DNA from: a candidate division KSB1 bacterium
GTDB taxonomy: Bacteria; Zhuqueibacterota; Zhuqueibacteria; Zhuqueibacterales; Zhuqueibacteraceae
Reading direction: 5' to 3'
Assembly (NCBI GenBank): GCA_034506255.1
Contig: JAPDPX010000001.1
Coordinates: forward strand, 858,566 to 922,565
DNA: 64,000 bases
In this document: piece after piece, positions 10,135 to 19,308 of the stretch
Position numbering within the stretch: position 1 is the stretch's first letter
Layout: each line of letters starts with the position of its first letter
Translations under genes and position numbers: made by a program
The notes under the pieces: model-generated
Seen by the model: only the letters and a program-made list of their open reading frames with translations
Databases searched by the model: none
What the model was told of the DNA's origin: nothing

Positions 10135-10163
10135 ATAATACATCGGCCCGCTTCTTTTGTCAA
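10135..10163 (-). promoter_or_regulatory. Near-consensus sigma70 promoter for the TonB/T9SS operon
   Basis: On the minus strand, TTGACA (10158-10163) is followed by a 17-bp spacer and TATTAT (10135-10140). Five of six -10 bases and all -35 bases match the consensus. It points to the TonB receptor gene, whose start codon lies about 390 nt downstream. Both boxes are of the ordinary housekeeping type rather than the TTTG/TAnnTTTG type known from Bacteroidetes. Confidence 0.7.
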
Positions 10164-10232
10164 GCCCTTTTTTCGCGGCGGGCGGAATGAGTCATTATGC
10201 AAAAAGCTGGAATCTCTGCAGCCGCGCAGGCC

Positions 10233-11108
10233 TCACTTGCGCAAATCCTCCCCCCAGTGAAATTTCGCGCGCAGCTTGTCATAAAAATTCGAAGCGGCCG
10301 GCGAGGACTTGCGCACCAGGTTGATGCTGTAATCGGCTTTGCGAATCTCCACACACATGCCCGAGACGATGCGGCGCCCCGGTTGCCCATCCGCCCAGAG
10401 ATGTGCTTGTGCATCGGCGGTCGCGATTTCGACGGTCACGGTCTTTTCATCGGGGATGACCACCGGCCGGGCATTGAGAGAGTGCGGGCAAATCGGCGTG
10501 ATCACCATGGCTTTCATTTCCGGTGGCATGATGGGGCCGCCGGCGGCGAGCGAATACGCCGTCGAGCCGGTGGGCGTGGCCACGATCAGCCCGTCGGAGA
10601 TGTAGGTGTTGAGATACTCGTCGTCGAGCATCACCTTCAGACGCACCAGCCGCATCTGGCCGGCTTTGTCGATGACGAAATCATTCAGGGCATAAAATGT
10701 CGTCGTTTCCGGCGCGTTGCGGAGGCGGCCCGCCAACACCATGCGTTTTTGCACCTCATAACGGCCGGCCAATATCGCCTCCAGAGCGCTGTAAAACTCA
10801 TCCGCTCCAATTTCCACCAGAAAGCCCAGGCCGCCGAACTTGACGCCGAGAATCGGCACGCCCGACCGCCCGACGACATGCGCGGTCGAGAGGATCGTGC
10901 CGTCACCGCCCAGTGAAATCACCATGTCGCAGTTGCGATGCAAAGACTGGCGCGCCGCCACCATCACACGCGGCGAAACCGTGCCCAAATGCGCGGCCAG
11001 GTCATCGGCAATCACCACTTCGGCCCGCGCGCTCAGCCATTGCAGCCAGCGTGGCGCCACTTCGGCAATGGCAGCGTGTGTCAAATTTCCCAAAACGGCA
11101 AAGCGCAT
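10233..11108 (-). CDS. nadK: NAD kinase
   Basis: 291 aa, the usual length for bacterial NAD kinases, which phosphorylate NAD to NADP with ATP or polyphosphate in the cytoplasm. Diagnostic motifs are present: GGDGT at residues 67-71, the adenosine-binding NDF at 142-144, and the glycine-rich TPTGSTAYSLAAGGPI at 178-193. The start codon lies 2 nt after the xseB stop, so the two genes are almost certainly co-transcribed. No terminator is visible downstream; the strong promoter of the next operon begins only 70 bp further on. Confidence 0.97.
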   Translation of the reverse strand: MRFAVLGNLTHAAIAEVAPRWLQWLSARAEVVIADDLAAHLGTVSPRVMVAARQSLHRNCDMVISLGGDGTILSTAHVVGRSGVPILGVKFGGLGFLVEIGADEFYSALEAILAGRYEVQKRMVLAGRLRNAPETTTFYALNDFVIDKAGQMRLVRLKVMLDDEYLNTYISDGLIVATPTGSTAYSLAAGGPIMPPEMKAMVITPICPHSLNARPVVIPDEKTVTVEIATADAQAHLWADGQPGRRIVSGMCVEIRKADYSINLVRKSSPAASNFYDKLRAKFHWGEDLRK

Positions 11109-11110
11109 GT

Positions 11111-11344
11111 TTATCCGATTTCGAAATCGTTCATGAGTTCAAGCTGGAAGCCGGCCTCGGTTTTCACCAGTTGCTGCAGTTTCTTTTCGGCTTCCTGCAA
11201 CTGGCCGGCACACAGACGGTAGAGCCGCACGCCCTCTTCAAAAATCTTGACTGCCTCCTCCAGGGGAATTTGCCCCTGCTCGAGCTGCTGCACAATGGCA
11301 TCCAGCCGCGCCAAAGCCTCTTCAAAGGAAATCTTCTTGCTCAT
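11111..11344 (-). CDS. xseB: Exodeoxyribonuclease VII small subunit
   Basis: 77 aa. The sequence FEEALARLDAIVQQLEQGQIPLEEAVKIFEEGVRLYRLC and the following LQEAEKKLQQLV are characteristic of XseB, a helical-hairpin subunit that binds XseA to form exonuclease VII, which degrades single-stranded DNA. GGAGAGG lies upstream of the ATG. The xseA partner is not adjacent in this window. Its coupling to nadK is a simple operon arrangement. Confidence 0.95.
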   Translation of the reverse strand: MSKKISFEEALARLDAIVQQLEQGQIPLEEAVKIFEEGVRLYRLCAGQLQEAEKKLQQLVKTEAGFQLELMNDFEIG

Positions 11345-11659
11345 TCAGCCTCTCCGGCAGTTGCGCTTGACCTGCCTCGAACAAACCGGCTCACAATGGC
11401 AAATTTCGGCCAGAGAATCAAGCACAATCTCCACGGGCAACGCGAGAAAAATGGCGTTGCATCTCGAAAGGATTTGTGATATGTTTGCCCGGCTGTGCCG
11501 GCGCCTGATGCCGCCCTGCACCCGTGATGCCAGCCCTGTTTGGCGGGCCGCGTCCACCTCGCGCGCTCGTGTCAGGTCTGCGCATGCCCTCCGGCGTGAG
11601 CCGTCGCAAAAACCACCCTGTTGCTTCACCTTCAGGTTTTTTTAAGGAGAGAGAGTGCC
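11345..11659. other. Divergent intergenic region xseB / mmsA
   Basis: 315 bp between two divergent genes. It must hold both promoters, but I could not pick convincing boxes. Frames of 63-94 codons on the minus strand are Arg/Pro-rich shadows without resemblance to known families. The only firm element is the mmsA ribosome site AAGGAGAG at about 11644-11651. Confidence 0.5.
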
Positions 11660-13138
11660 ATGACGACCACTATGCGCCTGCCCAACTACATCGACGGCGC
11701 CTGGCGTGCTTCGGCCGCCACCGAACATCTCGAGGTGCGCAATCCCGCAACGGCGGAGCTGCTTTGCCTGGTTCCCCTCTCCCCGGCGCAGGAAGTTGAC
11801 CAGGCGGCGCAGGCGGCGCAGACGGCACTGGCAGACTGGCGCAATACACCGCCAACCGAACGCATTCAATATCTGTTCAAACTCAAGCAGTTGTTGGAGG
11901 AGAATCTCGAGGAGCTCAGCCGCACGATCACCCTGGAATGCGGCAAGACGCTGGAGGAATCCCGTGCCGAGATGCGCCGCACCATCGAAAATGTCGAAGT
12001 GGCGTGCGGCATTCCCATGATGATGCAGGGCCAGATGCTGGAAGACATCGCCGCCGGGATCGACGAGATGATGATCCGTCAGCCGGTGGGGGTCTGCGCC
12101 GCCATTGCGCCGTTCAATTTTCCCGCGATGATTTGCTTCTGGTTCATGCCTTATGCCCTGGCGTGCGGCAACACGTTCATCATGAAACCCTCGGAAAAAG
12201 TGCCGCTGACCCTGCACCGGATTTTCGAGCTGTTGCATCGTCTCGGCCTGCCCAGGGGAGTGGTCAATCTGGTGAATGGCGCCCACGCCGCAGTGGATGC
12301 CATTCTCGATCATCCGCTCATTCGTGCCGTGAGTTTCGTCGGCTCGACGCCGGTGGCGCGCTATGTCTACAGCCGGGCGGCCGCCAACGGCAAGCGGGCG
12401 CAGTGCCAGGGCGGCGCCAAGAATCCCGTCATCGTGCTGCCCGATGCCGATGTGGAGATGACAACGCGCATCACCGCGGACAGCGCCTTTGGCTGCGCCG
12501 GGCAACGCTGTCTGGCTGCTTCCGTGGCGATCACGGTGGGTGATGCCCGGCACACGTTCACGGAAGCCATGGCGGAGGCGGCCCGCGCGCGGGTGGTGGG
12601 CTACGGCCTGGAGCCGGGCGTGCAAATGGGGCCGGTCATCTCGGCGCAAAGCCGCACGCGCATCGAAGGCCTGATTGCGAAAGGCGTGGCGCAGGGCGCC
12701 CGGGTGTTGATCGATGGCCGGCGGCCGCAGATTTCCGGGTATGAACAGGGCCACTTTGTGCGGCCGACTATTTTGCACGAGGTGCCGCCCGAGAGTGAAA
12801 TTGCCCGCACCGAAATCTTCGGCCCGGTGCTGAGCCTGATACATGTCGAGACGATCGATGAGGCCATCGCGCTGGTGAACAGCGGCGCGCACGGCAACAT
12901 GGCCTGCCTGTTTACCAGCAGCGGCGCGGCCGCCCGCAAGTTTCGCCACGAGGCACAGGCCGGCAACATCGGCATCAATTTGGGCGTGGCGGCACCCATG
13001 GCCTTCTTTCCTTTCAGTGGCTGGAAGGAGAGTTTCTTCGGCGATTTGCACGCCCAGGGCCGGCATGGCGTGGAGTTTTTCACGCAGACAAAAGTCGTGG
13101 TCGAGCGCTGGCCCAGGGAATGGTCGCGCAAATTCTGA
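11660..13138 (+). CDS. mmsA: Methylmalonate-semialdehyde dehydrogenase (CoA-acylating)
   Basis: 492 aa from the ATG at 11660 (AAGGAGAGAGAG upstream); the frame extends 13 codons further 5' without support. It oxidises methylmalonate semialdehyde, or malonate semialdehyde, with NAD and CoA to propionyl-CoA or acetyl-CoA and CO2, in valine, beta-alanine or inositol breakdown. The catalytic Cys284 sits in [10 protein letters not shown], a form specific to this ALDH branch. The usual ELGGK motif is replaced by QGGAKNP, which lacks the general-base Glu as expected for CoA-dependent members. It appears to be monocistronic and is followed by a hairpin terminator. Confidence 0.93.
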   Translation: MTTTMRLPNYIDGAWRASAATEHLEVRNPATAELLCLVPLSPAQEVDQAAQAAQTALADWRNTPPTERIQYLFKLKQLLEENLEELSRTITLECGKTLEESRAEMRRTIENVEVACGIPMMMQGQMLEDIAAGIDEMMIRQPVGVCAAIAPFNFPAMICFWFMPYALACGNTFIMKPSEKVPLTLHRIFELLHRLGLPRGVVNLVNGAHAAVDAILDHPLIRAVSFVGSTPVARYVYSRAAANGKRAQCQGGAKNPVIVLPDADVEMTTRITADSAFGCAGQRCLAASVAITVGDARHTFTEAMAEAARARVVGYGLEPGVQMGPVISAQSRTRIEGLIAKGVAQGARVLIDGRRPQISGYEQGHFVRPTILHEVPPESEIARTEIFGPVLSLIHVETIDEAIALVNSGAHGNMACLFTSSGAAARKFRHEAQAGNIGINLGVAAPMAFFPFSGWKESFFGDLHAQGRHGVEFFTQTKVVVERWPREWSRKF

Positions 13139-13146
13139 CTCCCTGC

Positions 13147-13173
13147 GTGCGCGGTTAGCAAGCCGCGCACTTT
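13147..13173 (+). terminator. Hairpin terminator after mmsA
   Basis: GTGCGCGG and CCGCGCAC form a perfect 8-bp GC-rich stem with an 8-nt loop, 8 bp after the mmsA stop, followed by a short TTT run. The weak T-tract lowers confidence. Confidence 0.55.
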
Positions 13174-13195
13174 CCCCGCCATTCATTTGTTACAA

Positions 13196-13560
13196 CCTGA
13201 ATTTTGCATGCTGACTTGCTGTTGACCGGAGGAAATGCCTTGTTCACAAAACTCCGTCAGGAGTGAACTGTTTATAGACACATGGGAAGCTTGCGTGTCT
13301 TTAATCTCCGTCAGGAGTGGCCTGTCGAATTTCCCATGATCTGGCGCGGTCTTTTCGAGGAGAATTGAACAGGTCACTCCTCACGGAGTTTTGGGAAATG
13401 CAAGAAGCAGCCTCACTAAAAACAGTTCATTCCTACCGGAGTTGACGGCACGTTGGCCTGCAAAATTTTTTATGCCCCACCTTTGGGTGGTTGGGCGTCG
13501 CGATCGCATCGGCGTTTCTCGCGGAGAGGATCAATCCGGGTGCAACGTGCAAAATTCAGG
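13196..13560 (-). mobile_element. MITE-like element, intact copy with 13-bp TIRs and 5-bp TSD
   Basis: 365 bp bounded by perfect inverted repeats CCTGAATTTTGCA (13196-13208) and TGCAAAATTCAGG (13548-13560), flanked on both sides by TACAA (13191-13195 and 13561-13565), which is what a 5-bp target-site duplication would look like. It has no coding capacity. Internally it holds several short palindromes of the CTCCGT..GGAG type with nearby TATAAACAG. In reverse orientation it matches the copies at 41.1 and 47.3 kb block by block. The rest of the 13139-13833 gene gap (13566-13833) shows nothing beyond the ribosome site of the next gene. Confidence 0.82.
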
Positions 13561-13833
13561 TACAACCACACCGCGCTCTGCTGTGGCTCCGCAAGCAGGC
13601 CCGCCGGCACCTTCCCGCCGCAGGCCGCGCCGGCGGCACCAGTTCAGCCGCATTTGATCCTGCCCGCTGCCGCGATTAAGAAAAAGACATTTCCAACATG
13701 CGCTTCGGCAGGGTTTCCGCTTTGAAGGTACAACACGCGGCAGTACATCACCACAAATCACTGCGCTGCACAGCTTCGCTGTCCTCCCCCGCGTTTTACG
13801 CGCAAGGACGCTTCTTCCGAAGGAGTCGGATTC

Positions 13834-15090
13834 ATGAGAGCTTGCCTTTCCGCACTGTTTTTGTTGCTTGCCGCCGCCGCCCATGGCCAGGGCTACATCG
13901 TCGAACCAACCGTGCAACCGGACTTCACTTTTGAGACCTGCAATCTCGGCTCAAAAGATCCGGCCAAGAGCCGGCTGAGTGCGTGCCTCAGCATCTTTCA
14001 CTCGGATCTGCAGTTCGTTCCGGTTGCCGGCGGCTACGAAGCCAATCTTCACATCACAGTTCGCCTGCTGACCGGCGCGGGAGAAGTGGCGGCCAGTCAA
14101 ACCACCTCTGATCGTCTGCATGTCGGCACCCTGGACGAAGCACGCTCGCCGGAGAAATACAGCTTCTACTACCTTGAATTGGAAGCGGCACCGGGGGAAT
14201 ACCAGGTCGACTGCGCGGTGACCGATATGGCCGCCGGTCGCACCTCCTGCCGAACTCTGCACAAAAGGCTGCGGGATTTTTCCAGCCGCGCCTCGGCCCT
14301 GGAAATCAGTGAGATCATCGTGGCTGATCAGGTGATCCGGGACAACACAAACACGGTGATCATCCGGCCCGGTCTTTATCGCAATACCATCTCGCCCGGC
14401 CACGAAGTGTTTCTGTATTTCGAAATTTTTCGCCATGACACAACGCAACCATTGCTGCTGCGCCAGACGATCTTGAATCGCAGGAAGGAAAAGATTATCG
14501 ATCAACAACGGCCGCTGGTCAGCAGCCGGCCACGTGTGCAGATTACCCTGCCGGTTTGGACGGACCTCCTGCCCTATGGCAACTATGAGATCGTGCTGGA
14601 GGCGAGCAGCGGCAAGCTGCAAAAGACGGCTGCGACCTCCTTGCGTGTGGTGTGGGACGGGATTCCTCAGACCGGCATTCATCTCAGCCAGGCCATCCAG
14701 ACGGCGCTCTGTCTGACGGAAGGGGAAGCACGCCAGCGCTTGCTCGCGGCACTCACTTCTCCCACCGCAGAACAACACCGGGCCCTGGCCGCCTTTTGGC
14801 AGGCGCGCGATCCCTCTCCCGGAACCGTGGTCAATGAAGAAATGAATGCTTTTTATCAGCGCGTTGCGATTGCCAACGAACGCTTCAGCGGAAGCCGCGA
14901 CGGCTGGCAAACCGATCGCGGCCAAACCCTCCTCAAGCTGGGGGTGCCCGATGAAATCATCCAATACGCGGGTTCCGATGCCGGCCGGCCCTACCAGATA
15001 TGGCGCTATCACCGCTTGAATCGCACTTTCAAATTTGTCGATGAAGAGGGAATCGGCGAGTTTGAGCTGGCAGGCAGTGCAGAGGATTGA
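13834..15090 (+). CDS. Secreted GWxTD domain-containing protein
   Basis: 418 aa with a good ribosome site (GAAGGAG, about 10 nt upstream) and a signal peptide (MRACLSALFLLLAAAAHGQG). The N-terminal two thirds are beta-rich, with no recognised domain. The C-terminal 110 residues carry the GWxTD-type signature RDGWQTDRGQTLLKLGVPDEI followed by PYQIWRYHRLNRTFKFVDEEGIGEFEL. GWxTD proteins are common in KSB1, Acidobacteria and relatives and are predicted to be periplasmic or outer-membrane associated; their biochemical role is not established. It is flanked by the MITE-like element upstream and a gene-poor 354 bp downstream. Confidence 0.88.
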   Translation: MRACLSALFLLLAAAAHGQGYIVEPTVQPDFTFETCNLGSKDPAKSRLSACLSIFHSDLQFVPVAGGYEANLHITVRLLTGAGEVAASQTTSDRLHVGTLDEARSPEKYSFYYLELEAAPGEYQVDCAVTDMAAGRTSCRTLHKRLRDFSSRASALEISEIIVADQVIRDNTNTVIIRPGLYRNTISPGHEVFLYFEIFRHDTTQPLLLRQTILNRRKEKIIDQQRPLVSSRPRVQITLPVWTDLLPYGNYEIVLEASSGKLQKTAATSLRVVWDGIPQTGIHLSQAIQTALCLTEGEARQRLLAALTSPTAEQHRALAAFWQARDPSPGTVVNEEMNAFYQRVAIANERFSGSRDGWQTDRGQTLLKLGVPDEIIQYAGSDAGRPYQIWRYHRLNRTFKFVDEEGIGEFELAGSAED

Positions 15091-15444
15091 GGCGGCTGCC
15101 GCCTCCGCGGTGTGATACACCCCGGCAGGATTGGGCGAATCGACCGGATGGCGGAAGTGCTCCCGCCTGCCGGTGTGTGGCTGCCGTCATTCATCCGCCA
15201 GAGCAGATGATGCGCGAGGGGCTTTGTCTCCTTTCTGGCGGGCACCGCGCGACGGTTCAAAAACATTGCCGCCGCACAAAGCGCATTTCAGTTTGCAGTC
15301 ATTCTGCAGGACTCTCCGGCAGCGGGTCGGCTCTACATGAGCCATCCCGCCGGCGTGGGGGAAGTTGACGGCAGTGCGGCAAAGTGAGCCCGGTCTCTTC
15401 ACGCCATTGCACAGGACTGCCTTTCGCCCGCCGAGCCTCCCGCC
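15091..15444. other. Gene-free convergent region
   Basis: 354 bp between the GWxTD gene and the convergent methyltransferase gene. The frames present are short, overlapping and Arg/Pro-rich. I see no hairpin with a T-tract and no repeat from the families described elsewhere in the window. Confidence 0.5.
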
Positions 15445-17304
15445 TCACCCCATCACTCTGACGGTTTTGGCGCTCTGCCTGCGGCGCACCAGGGCGCGGC
15501 ACTTCTCAATCAACTCCAGGCACATTTCATAGCGCACAAAGGGGGTGATGAGATAGATGCCGTTGAAATAATCCAGCACGCTTTCCAAAATTTCCGCGGC
15601 GATGGTCACGCCTTCGCGCCGCGCCCGTTCACCTTCGAAACGGAACAGCCGTTTGCGGATCCTTTCCGGCACGCGAATGCCAGGGACTTCATTGTGCAAA
15701 AAATCGGCATTGCGGCCGCTGACCAGCGGCATGATACCGACGAAAACCGGGAGGTCGAGGTCACGCAAGGCGGTGTGCAGTTCTTTTGCCATGCGCCAGT
15801 CGAAGATGGGCTGGGTCATGACGAAATCTGCGCCTGCTTGAATTTTCTTGTGCAGGCGCCGCACCTGAGTGTCGAGGCGGTCGACATTGGGATTGAAGGC
15901 GACCCCGACGACAAAGCGCGTGCCCTGTTTCATGGCGCGGCCGGAGAAGGCGATGCCCTGATTCATGCGTTTGATCATCTCCACCAGGCCGAAGGAGTTG
16001 AGGTCGAACACCGAGGTGGCACCGGGCTGATCGCCGAATTTGGCGGGGTCTCCGGTAAGCGCCAGCACGGTGTGCAGGCCGAGTGCATGCAGCCCCATCA
16101 ACTCCGACTGCAGCCCGATCAGATTGCGGTCGCGGCAGGCCAGGTGAATGATGAGCGGCACGTCGACCTGCTGTTTGATGAGGGCGCCGAGCGCGAGGTT
16201 GTTCATGCGCGTGATGCCGAGCGAACTGTCCGCCATGGTGAGCGCGTCGATACCAGCGCGCTTGAGCGCGTGTGCGCCCTGCAAGACGGGTTCGCAATCC
16301 AAATCGCGCGGCGGATCGAGCTCGACGATGATGGCCGGGCGGGATTTGACCTTGGCCAAAAATTCCGGTGGCACGATTTGCTGCAGGCTCGGTGGTGACG
16401 GGGCGGGTCGTACGGCAATGATTTTCTCCGTCACCGGCGGCAGGCCGCGCAGGCTGTCAGCCATCGCCTTGATGTGTTCCGGCGTGGTGCCGCAGCAGCC
16501 ACCGATCAGGCGCACGCCCTGTTGTCGCAGTTTGAGTGCGGCCTCGCCAAAATACTCGGGCGTGGAGAGATAGATGTAGCGGCCATCGACGTAAGCGGGC
16601 AGGCCGGCGTTGGGAAACGCCGAAAGCACCAGGTCCCCCTCCAGCGGCACCTCGCGCAGGGCTTTCAAAATGCCCGCCGGGCCTTTGGCGCAGTTGATGC
16701 CAACCACGGCCGCTCCCAGGGTGCGCAGTCGTTTGAAAATGGCGGTGAGATGCTGCCCGTCGCCGGTGTAGCCTTCTTCATCCGCGACCACCTGCGCAAT
16801 CACCGGGATCGCGCTCAGCCGGCGTGCTTCCTCCACCGCTATTTCAAGCTCCGACACCACGGTGAACGTTTCGAAGATCAGAGCATCCGGCTCTCCCTCC
16901 ACCAAAGCGGCAATCTGCTCGGCGAACAAACGGCGAATCTCGACACTTTCCATTTCCTCACTGGCACGGTCGCGCACCGGTCCGATGGAAGCCAGCACGT
17001 AGGCCTGCCCGCCGGCGGCCGTGCGCGCCAGCCGCACCGCGGCAAGATTAATTTCCCGCACATGGTTCTCCAGGCCGAAGCGCGCGAGGCGCTTGCGATT
17101 GGCGGTGAAGCTGTTGGTCTCCAGTGCCTGTGCACCGGCCTCCACGTAGGCACGATGAATGCCGAGAATGAGCTCGGGCTGGGTGAGATTGAGCTGGTCA
17201 AAGCTCTGTGACAACGGGATGCCATGACTGTAGATCATGGTTCCCATCGCACCGTCGGCGACGAGCAGGTCATTCTGCAAATGCTGCAGCAGGGGAATGC
17301 GCAT
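15445..17304 (-). CDS. Bifunctional homocysteine S-methyltransferase / methylenetetrahydrofolate reductase
   Basis: 619 aa, the usual length for YitJ-type fusions. Residues 1-290 form the homocysteine methyltransferase barrel with DGAMGTM near the N-terminus and the three zinc-ligand cysteines, Cys205 (GINCAKGP) and Cys270/271 (GGCCGTTPEHI). Residues of about 322-610 form the MTHFR barrel (IIVELDPPRDLD, LALTGDPAKFGDQPGATSVFD, TQPIFDW). It should make methyl-THF and transfer a methyl group to homocysteine in methionine synthesis. The start lies 57 bp after the stop of the HEAT-repeat gene, so they probably share a transcript. Confidence 0.94.
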   Translation of the reverse strand: MRIPLLQHLQNDLLVADGAMGTMIYSHGIPLSQSFDQLNLTQPELILGIHRAYVEAGAQALETNSFTANRKRLARFGLENHVREINLAAVRLARTAAGGQAYVLASIGPVRDRASEEMESVEIRRLFAEQIAALVEGEPDALIFETFTVVSELEIAVEEARRLSAIPVIAQVVADEEGYTGDGQHLTAIFKRLRTLGAAVVGINCAKGPAGILKALREVPLEGDLVLSAFPNAGLPAYVDGRYIYLSTPEYFGEAALKLRQQGVRLIGGCCGTTPEHIKAMADSLRGLPPVTEKIIAVRPAPSPPSLQQIVPPEFLAKVKSRPAIIVELDPPRDLDCEPVLQGAHALKRAGIDALTMADSSLGITRMNNLALGALIKQQVDVPLIIHLACRDRNLIGLQSELMGLHALGLHTVLALTGDPAKFGDQPGATSVFDLNSFGLVEMIKRMNQGIAFSGRAMKQGTRFVVGVAFNPNVDRLDTQVRRLHKKIQAGADFVMTQPIFDWRMAKELHTALRDLDLPVFVGIMPLVSGRNADFLHNEVPGIRVPERIRKRLFRFEGERARREGVTIAAEILESVLDYFNGIYLITPFVRYEMCLELIEKCRALVRRRQSAKTVRVMG

Positions 17305-17361
17305 GCCGGAATCTTCCTGATGGTCTGAGGTTGGTGCCGCCGGCCGGGCCGGCGCCGGGAC

Positions 17362-19047
17362 TCACAATTGCTCGGAGGTGTTTGTAGGCACAATCTGATT
17401 GGCAAAGCCGGGCTGTTTGCGCGCCTGGCCCCACCACTGCTGCCACGCCGAGATGACACGCTCATTGGCCACCACCATGTCATGGTTGAGGGCGGGGAAA
17501 TGAATCGTGCCCAAGTCCTGTTGCACAAGCCGGGACAATGCCTGCACCAGGCGGCTTTGTGCTTCCGTGGTCGGTTCGTGATTGAGAATGTCGATGAGCG
17601 TGGCAACCATGTTGGTGTGGGCGCCGGCGACAATATAGTCCAGCATGAGCTGGACGTCGTCGAGCGTGAGATCGTAGCGGCGCCAGTTGCGCAACCATTC
17701 TGCAAAGCGTGGCAGGGTGGCCGGCACCTCCAGCTCGCGCATCACTTCAATCAGCACCCGCACTTGTTCGCCGCTGCGCGGCTCCCGGGCCATCTCGAGC
17801 GTGAGCTGCGCCGCCAGACTGTCATTCATTTTCACCAGCGCCAGCAGACCTTCGCGTTGCAGCAAAACATCCGTGCCCGCTTTCTGCCGCAGCAGAGCGA
17901 CCAGCGCTTTGGTGGCGAGCGGATGAGAGGACTCACTCAGCACGCCGGCGGCCGCGGTGCGCAGATAAGGCTCGCGTTGGTCATCGCCGAGCAGGCGCAC
18001 GAGAAATTCGATACCCTCTTCGGAACCAATCATCCCCAATGCCCGCACGGCCTGCGGATGGTTTTCACGGTTGATCAGACGGATGAGCGCCGGATTGGCG
18101 CGACTGTCCCGCAGCTCCGCCAAACCACGGCACGCGGCATCTTTGACTTTGGGATCCCGCCCCTGCAGGAGTTCGAGCAGCACGGCCAGCGCCTGCGGAT
18201 CGCCGCTTCGGCCGAGGGCCAGGATCAAAGGTTCATGCGTCTGGGCAGCCGGCCGCCGCACCCGGCGGGCCAGCTCACTGAACTCCACCACGCCGGCAAA
18301 CGAGGGTTCGATGAGAACGTATTGTGGCGCAACCACGGTTTGGGGCACAAAAGTCGTGGCCTTGGCCTGCGGTGACTCTGCAACGGACACGTTGCGGTAG
18401 GTCGCGGCCAGCGAGAAAATCGCGAAATGCTGCCGGTAATCGAAATGCAGTGTCAGCGTGCGATGGCGGAGTGGCGGGAGCGAGCAGGGCTCCGGCAACT
18501 GAATTTCCCGGGTGTGGGCGCCGGCCGTCGGCTGCACACTTACTGTGATGGAATCGAGCCCGGCGACGATCTCCAGTTTCTCCTTTTTGTCAGCCAAGGC
18601 GACATCGGCCAGCGCCGTGAGGCGCAGACTTTCGAGCTGCACCGTTTCACGAAAGCGCTGATTGCCGAGCTTCCACACCACGGCATATTGATTGGCCGAG
18701 GGCTGCTCCTGCGCGAGCAGCTCCCAGTAAAAGGCCGGTTTCTGCCAGGTCGCCAGGGTAAGATAATTGAAGCTGATTGCCGCCCACAGCCCGAGCAGCA
18801 ACAGCAGGGCGCAAAGTATGCGGTACCAACGGGGATAGAGATAAACCGGGCGGGTGCGGCGATAGGTCCTGGCACGAGCCAGGATGCGATACAACAAAAA
18901 GAATCCCATCCCGCTGGCGCCCAGCCAGAACACAATCAGCTTGGCCCAATCCATCATGCGGTTGTAACTCGCATAGACGACGGAGCCGACGATTGCCAGG
19001 CCCGCCAGCAACGCCACATTGGAGAGGTAATACGAATTCCTGCTCAT
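17362..19047 (-). CDS. Membrane protein with cytoplasmic or periplasmic HEAT-like repeats
   Basis: 561 aa from the ATG at 19047; a GTG at 19101 is also possible, and neither has a strong ribosome site. Three N-terminal transmembrane segments are visible (about residues 8-28, 37-55 and 78-100). A beta-rich stretch follows to about residue 250. From about residue 260 to 500 there are helical repeats of HEAT/PBS-lyase type (HEPLILALGRSGDPQALAVLLELLQ; VKDAACRGLAELRD; HPQAVRALGMIGSEEGIEFLVRLL). Such repeats bind other proteins; no catalytic motif is seen. It lies directly upstream of the methyltransferase/MTHFR gene, but a functional link is not apparent. Confidence 0.8.
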   Translation of the reverse strand: MSRNSYYLSNVALLAGLAIVGSVVYASYNRMMDWAKLIVFWLGASGMGFFLLYRILARARTYRRTRPVYLYPRWYRILCALLLLLGLWAAISFNYLTLATWQKPAFYWELLAQEQPSANQYAVVWKLGNQRFRETVQLESLRLTALADVALADKKEKLEIVAGLDSITVSVQPTAGAHTREIQLPEPCSLPPLRHRTLTLHFDYRQHFAIFSLAATYRNVSVAESPQAKATTFVPQTVVAPQYVLIEPSFAGVVEFSELARRVRRPAAQTHEPLILALGRSGDPQALAVLLELLQGRDPKVKDAACRGLAELRDSRANPALIRLINRENHPQAVRALGMIGSEEGIEFLVRLLGDDQREPYLRTAAAGVLSESSHPLATKALVALLRQKAGTDVLLQREGLLALVKMNDSLAAQLTLEMAREPRSGEQVRVLIEVMRELEVPATLPRFAEWLRNWRRYDLTLDDVQLMLDYIVAGAHTNMVATLIDILNHEPTTEAQSRLVQALSRLVQQDLGTIHFPALNHDMVVANERVISAWQQWWGQARKQPGFANQIVPTNTSEQL

Positions 19048-19308
19048 TGCACGGTTGGAGGTCAATTCAAAGATAGCGTGGGCAAACGCTGCGACCGTCA
19101 CATGAGCGGAACACAGCGATGGTTTTCACCGCCAGAGGCAAGGGCACGGCCCGCCCTGCACCGCCGTGCTTTCGCTGATCAAATACACCGGTCCGGGAAC
19201 TGCGGGGAAGATGCGCCCGCGGGGCACCCGCCGCAGGCAGTTGGCGGATGAGCGACAGGCGGCTCGCACGCACATGCCGGCGCAAGATAGAAAATAATCG
19301 GTCCGAAT

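Larger units (their letters stand above)
9742..10232. other. Gene-free leader between nadK and the TonB/T9SS operon
   Basis: 490 bp without a supported gene. On the minus strand it carries the promoter and palindrome listed separately and a 5' leader of about 387 nt. Within the leader a stem-loop GCCCGT-TCGCGTG-ACGGGC lies at about 9939-9957. A 101-codon minus-strand frame covers most of the leader but starts inside the promoter and has no family resemblance, so I do not call it. Confidence 0.6.

Noticed and set aside
9838..10143. 101-codon minus-strand frame in the operon leader
   Set aside because: It begins inside the predicted -10 region, lacks a ribosome site and has no resemblance to known proteins.
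11642..13186. 514-codon minus-strand frame opposite mmsA
   Set aside because: Antisense to a dehydrogenase with its catalytic motif in place; no family resemblance.
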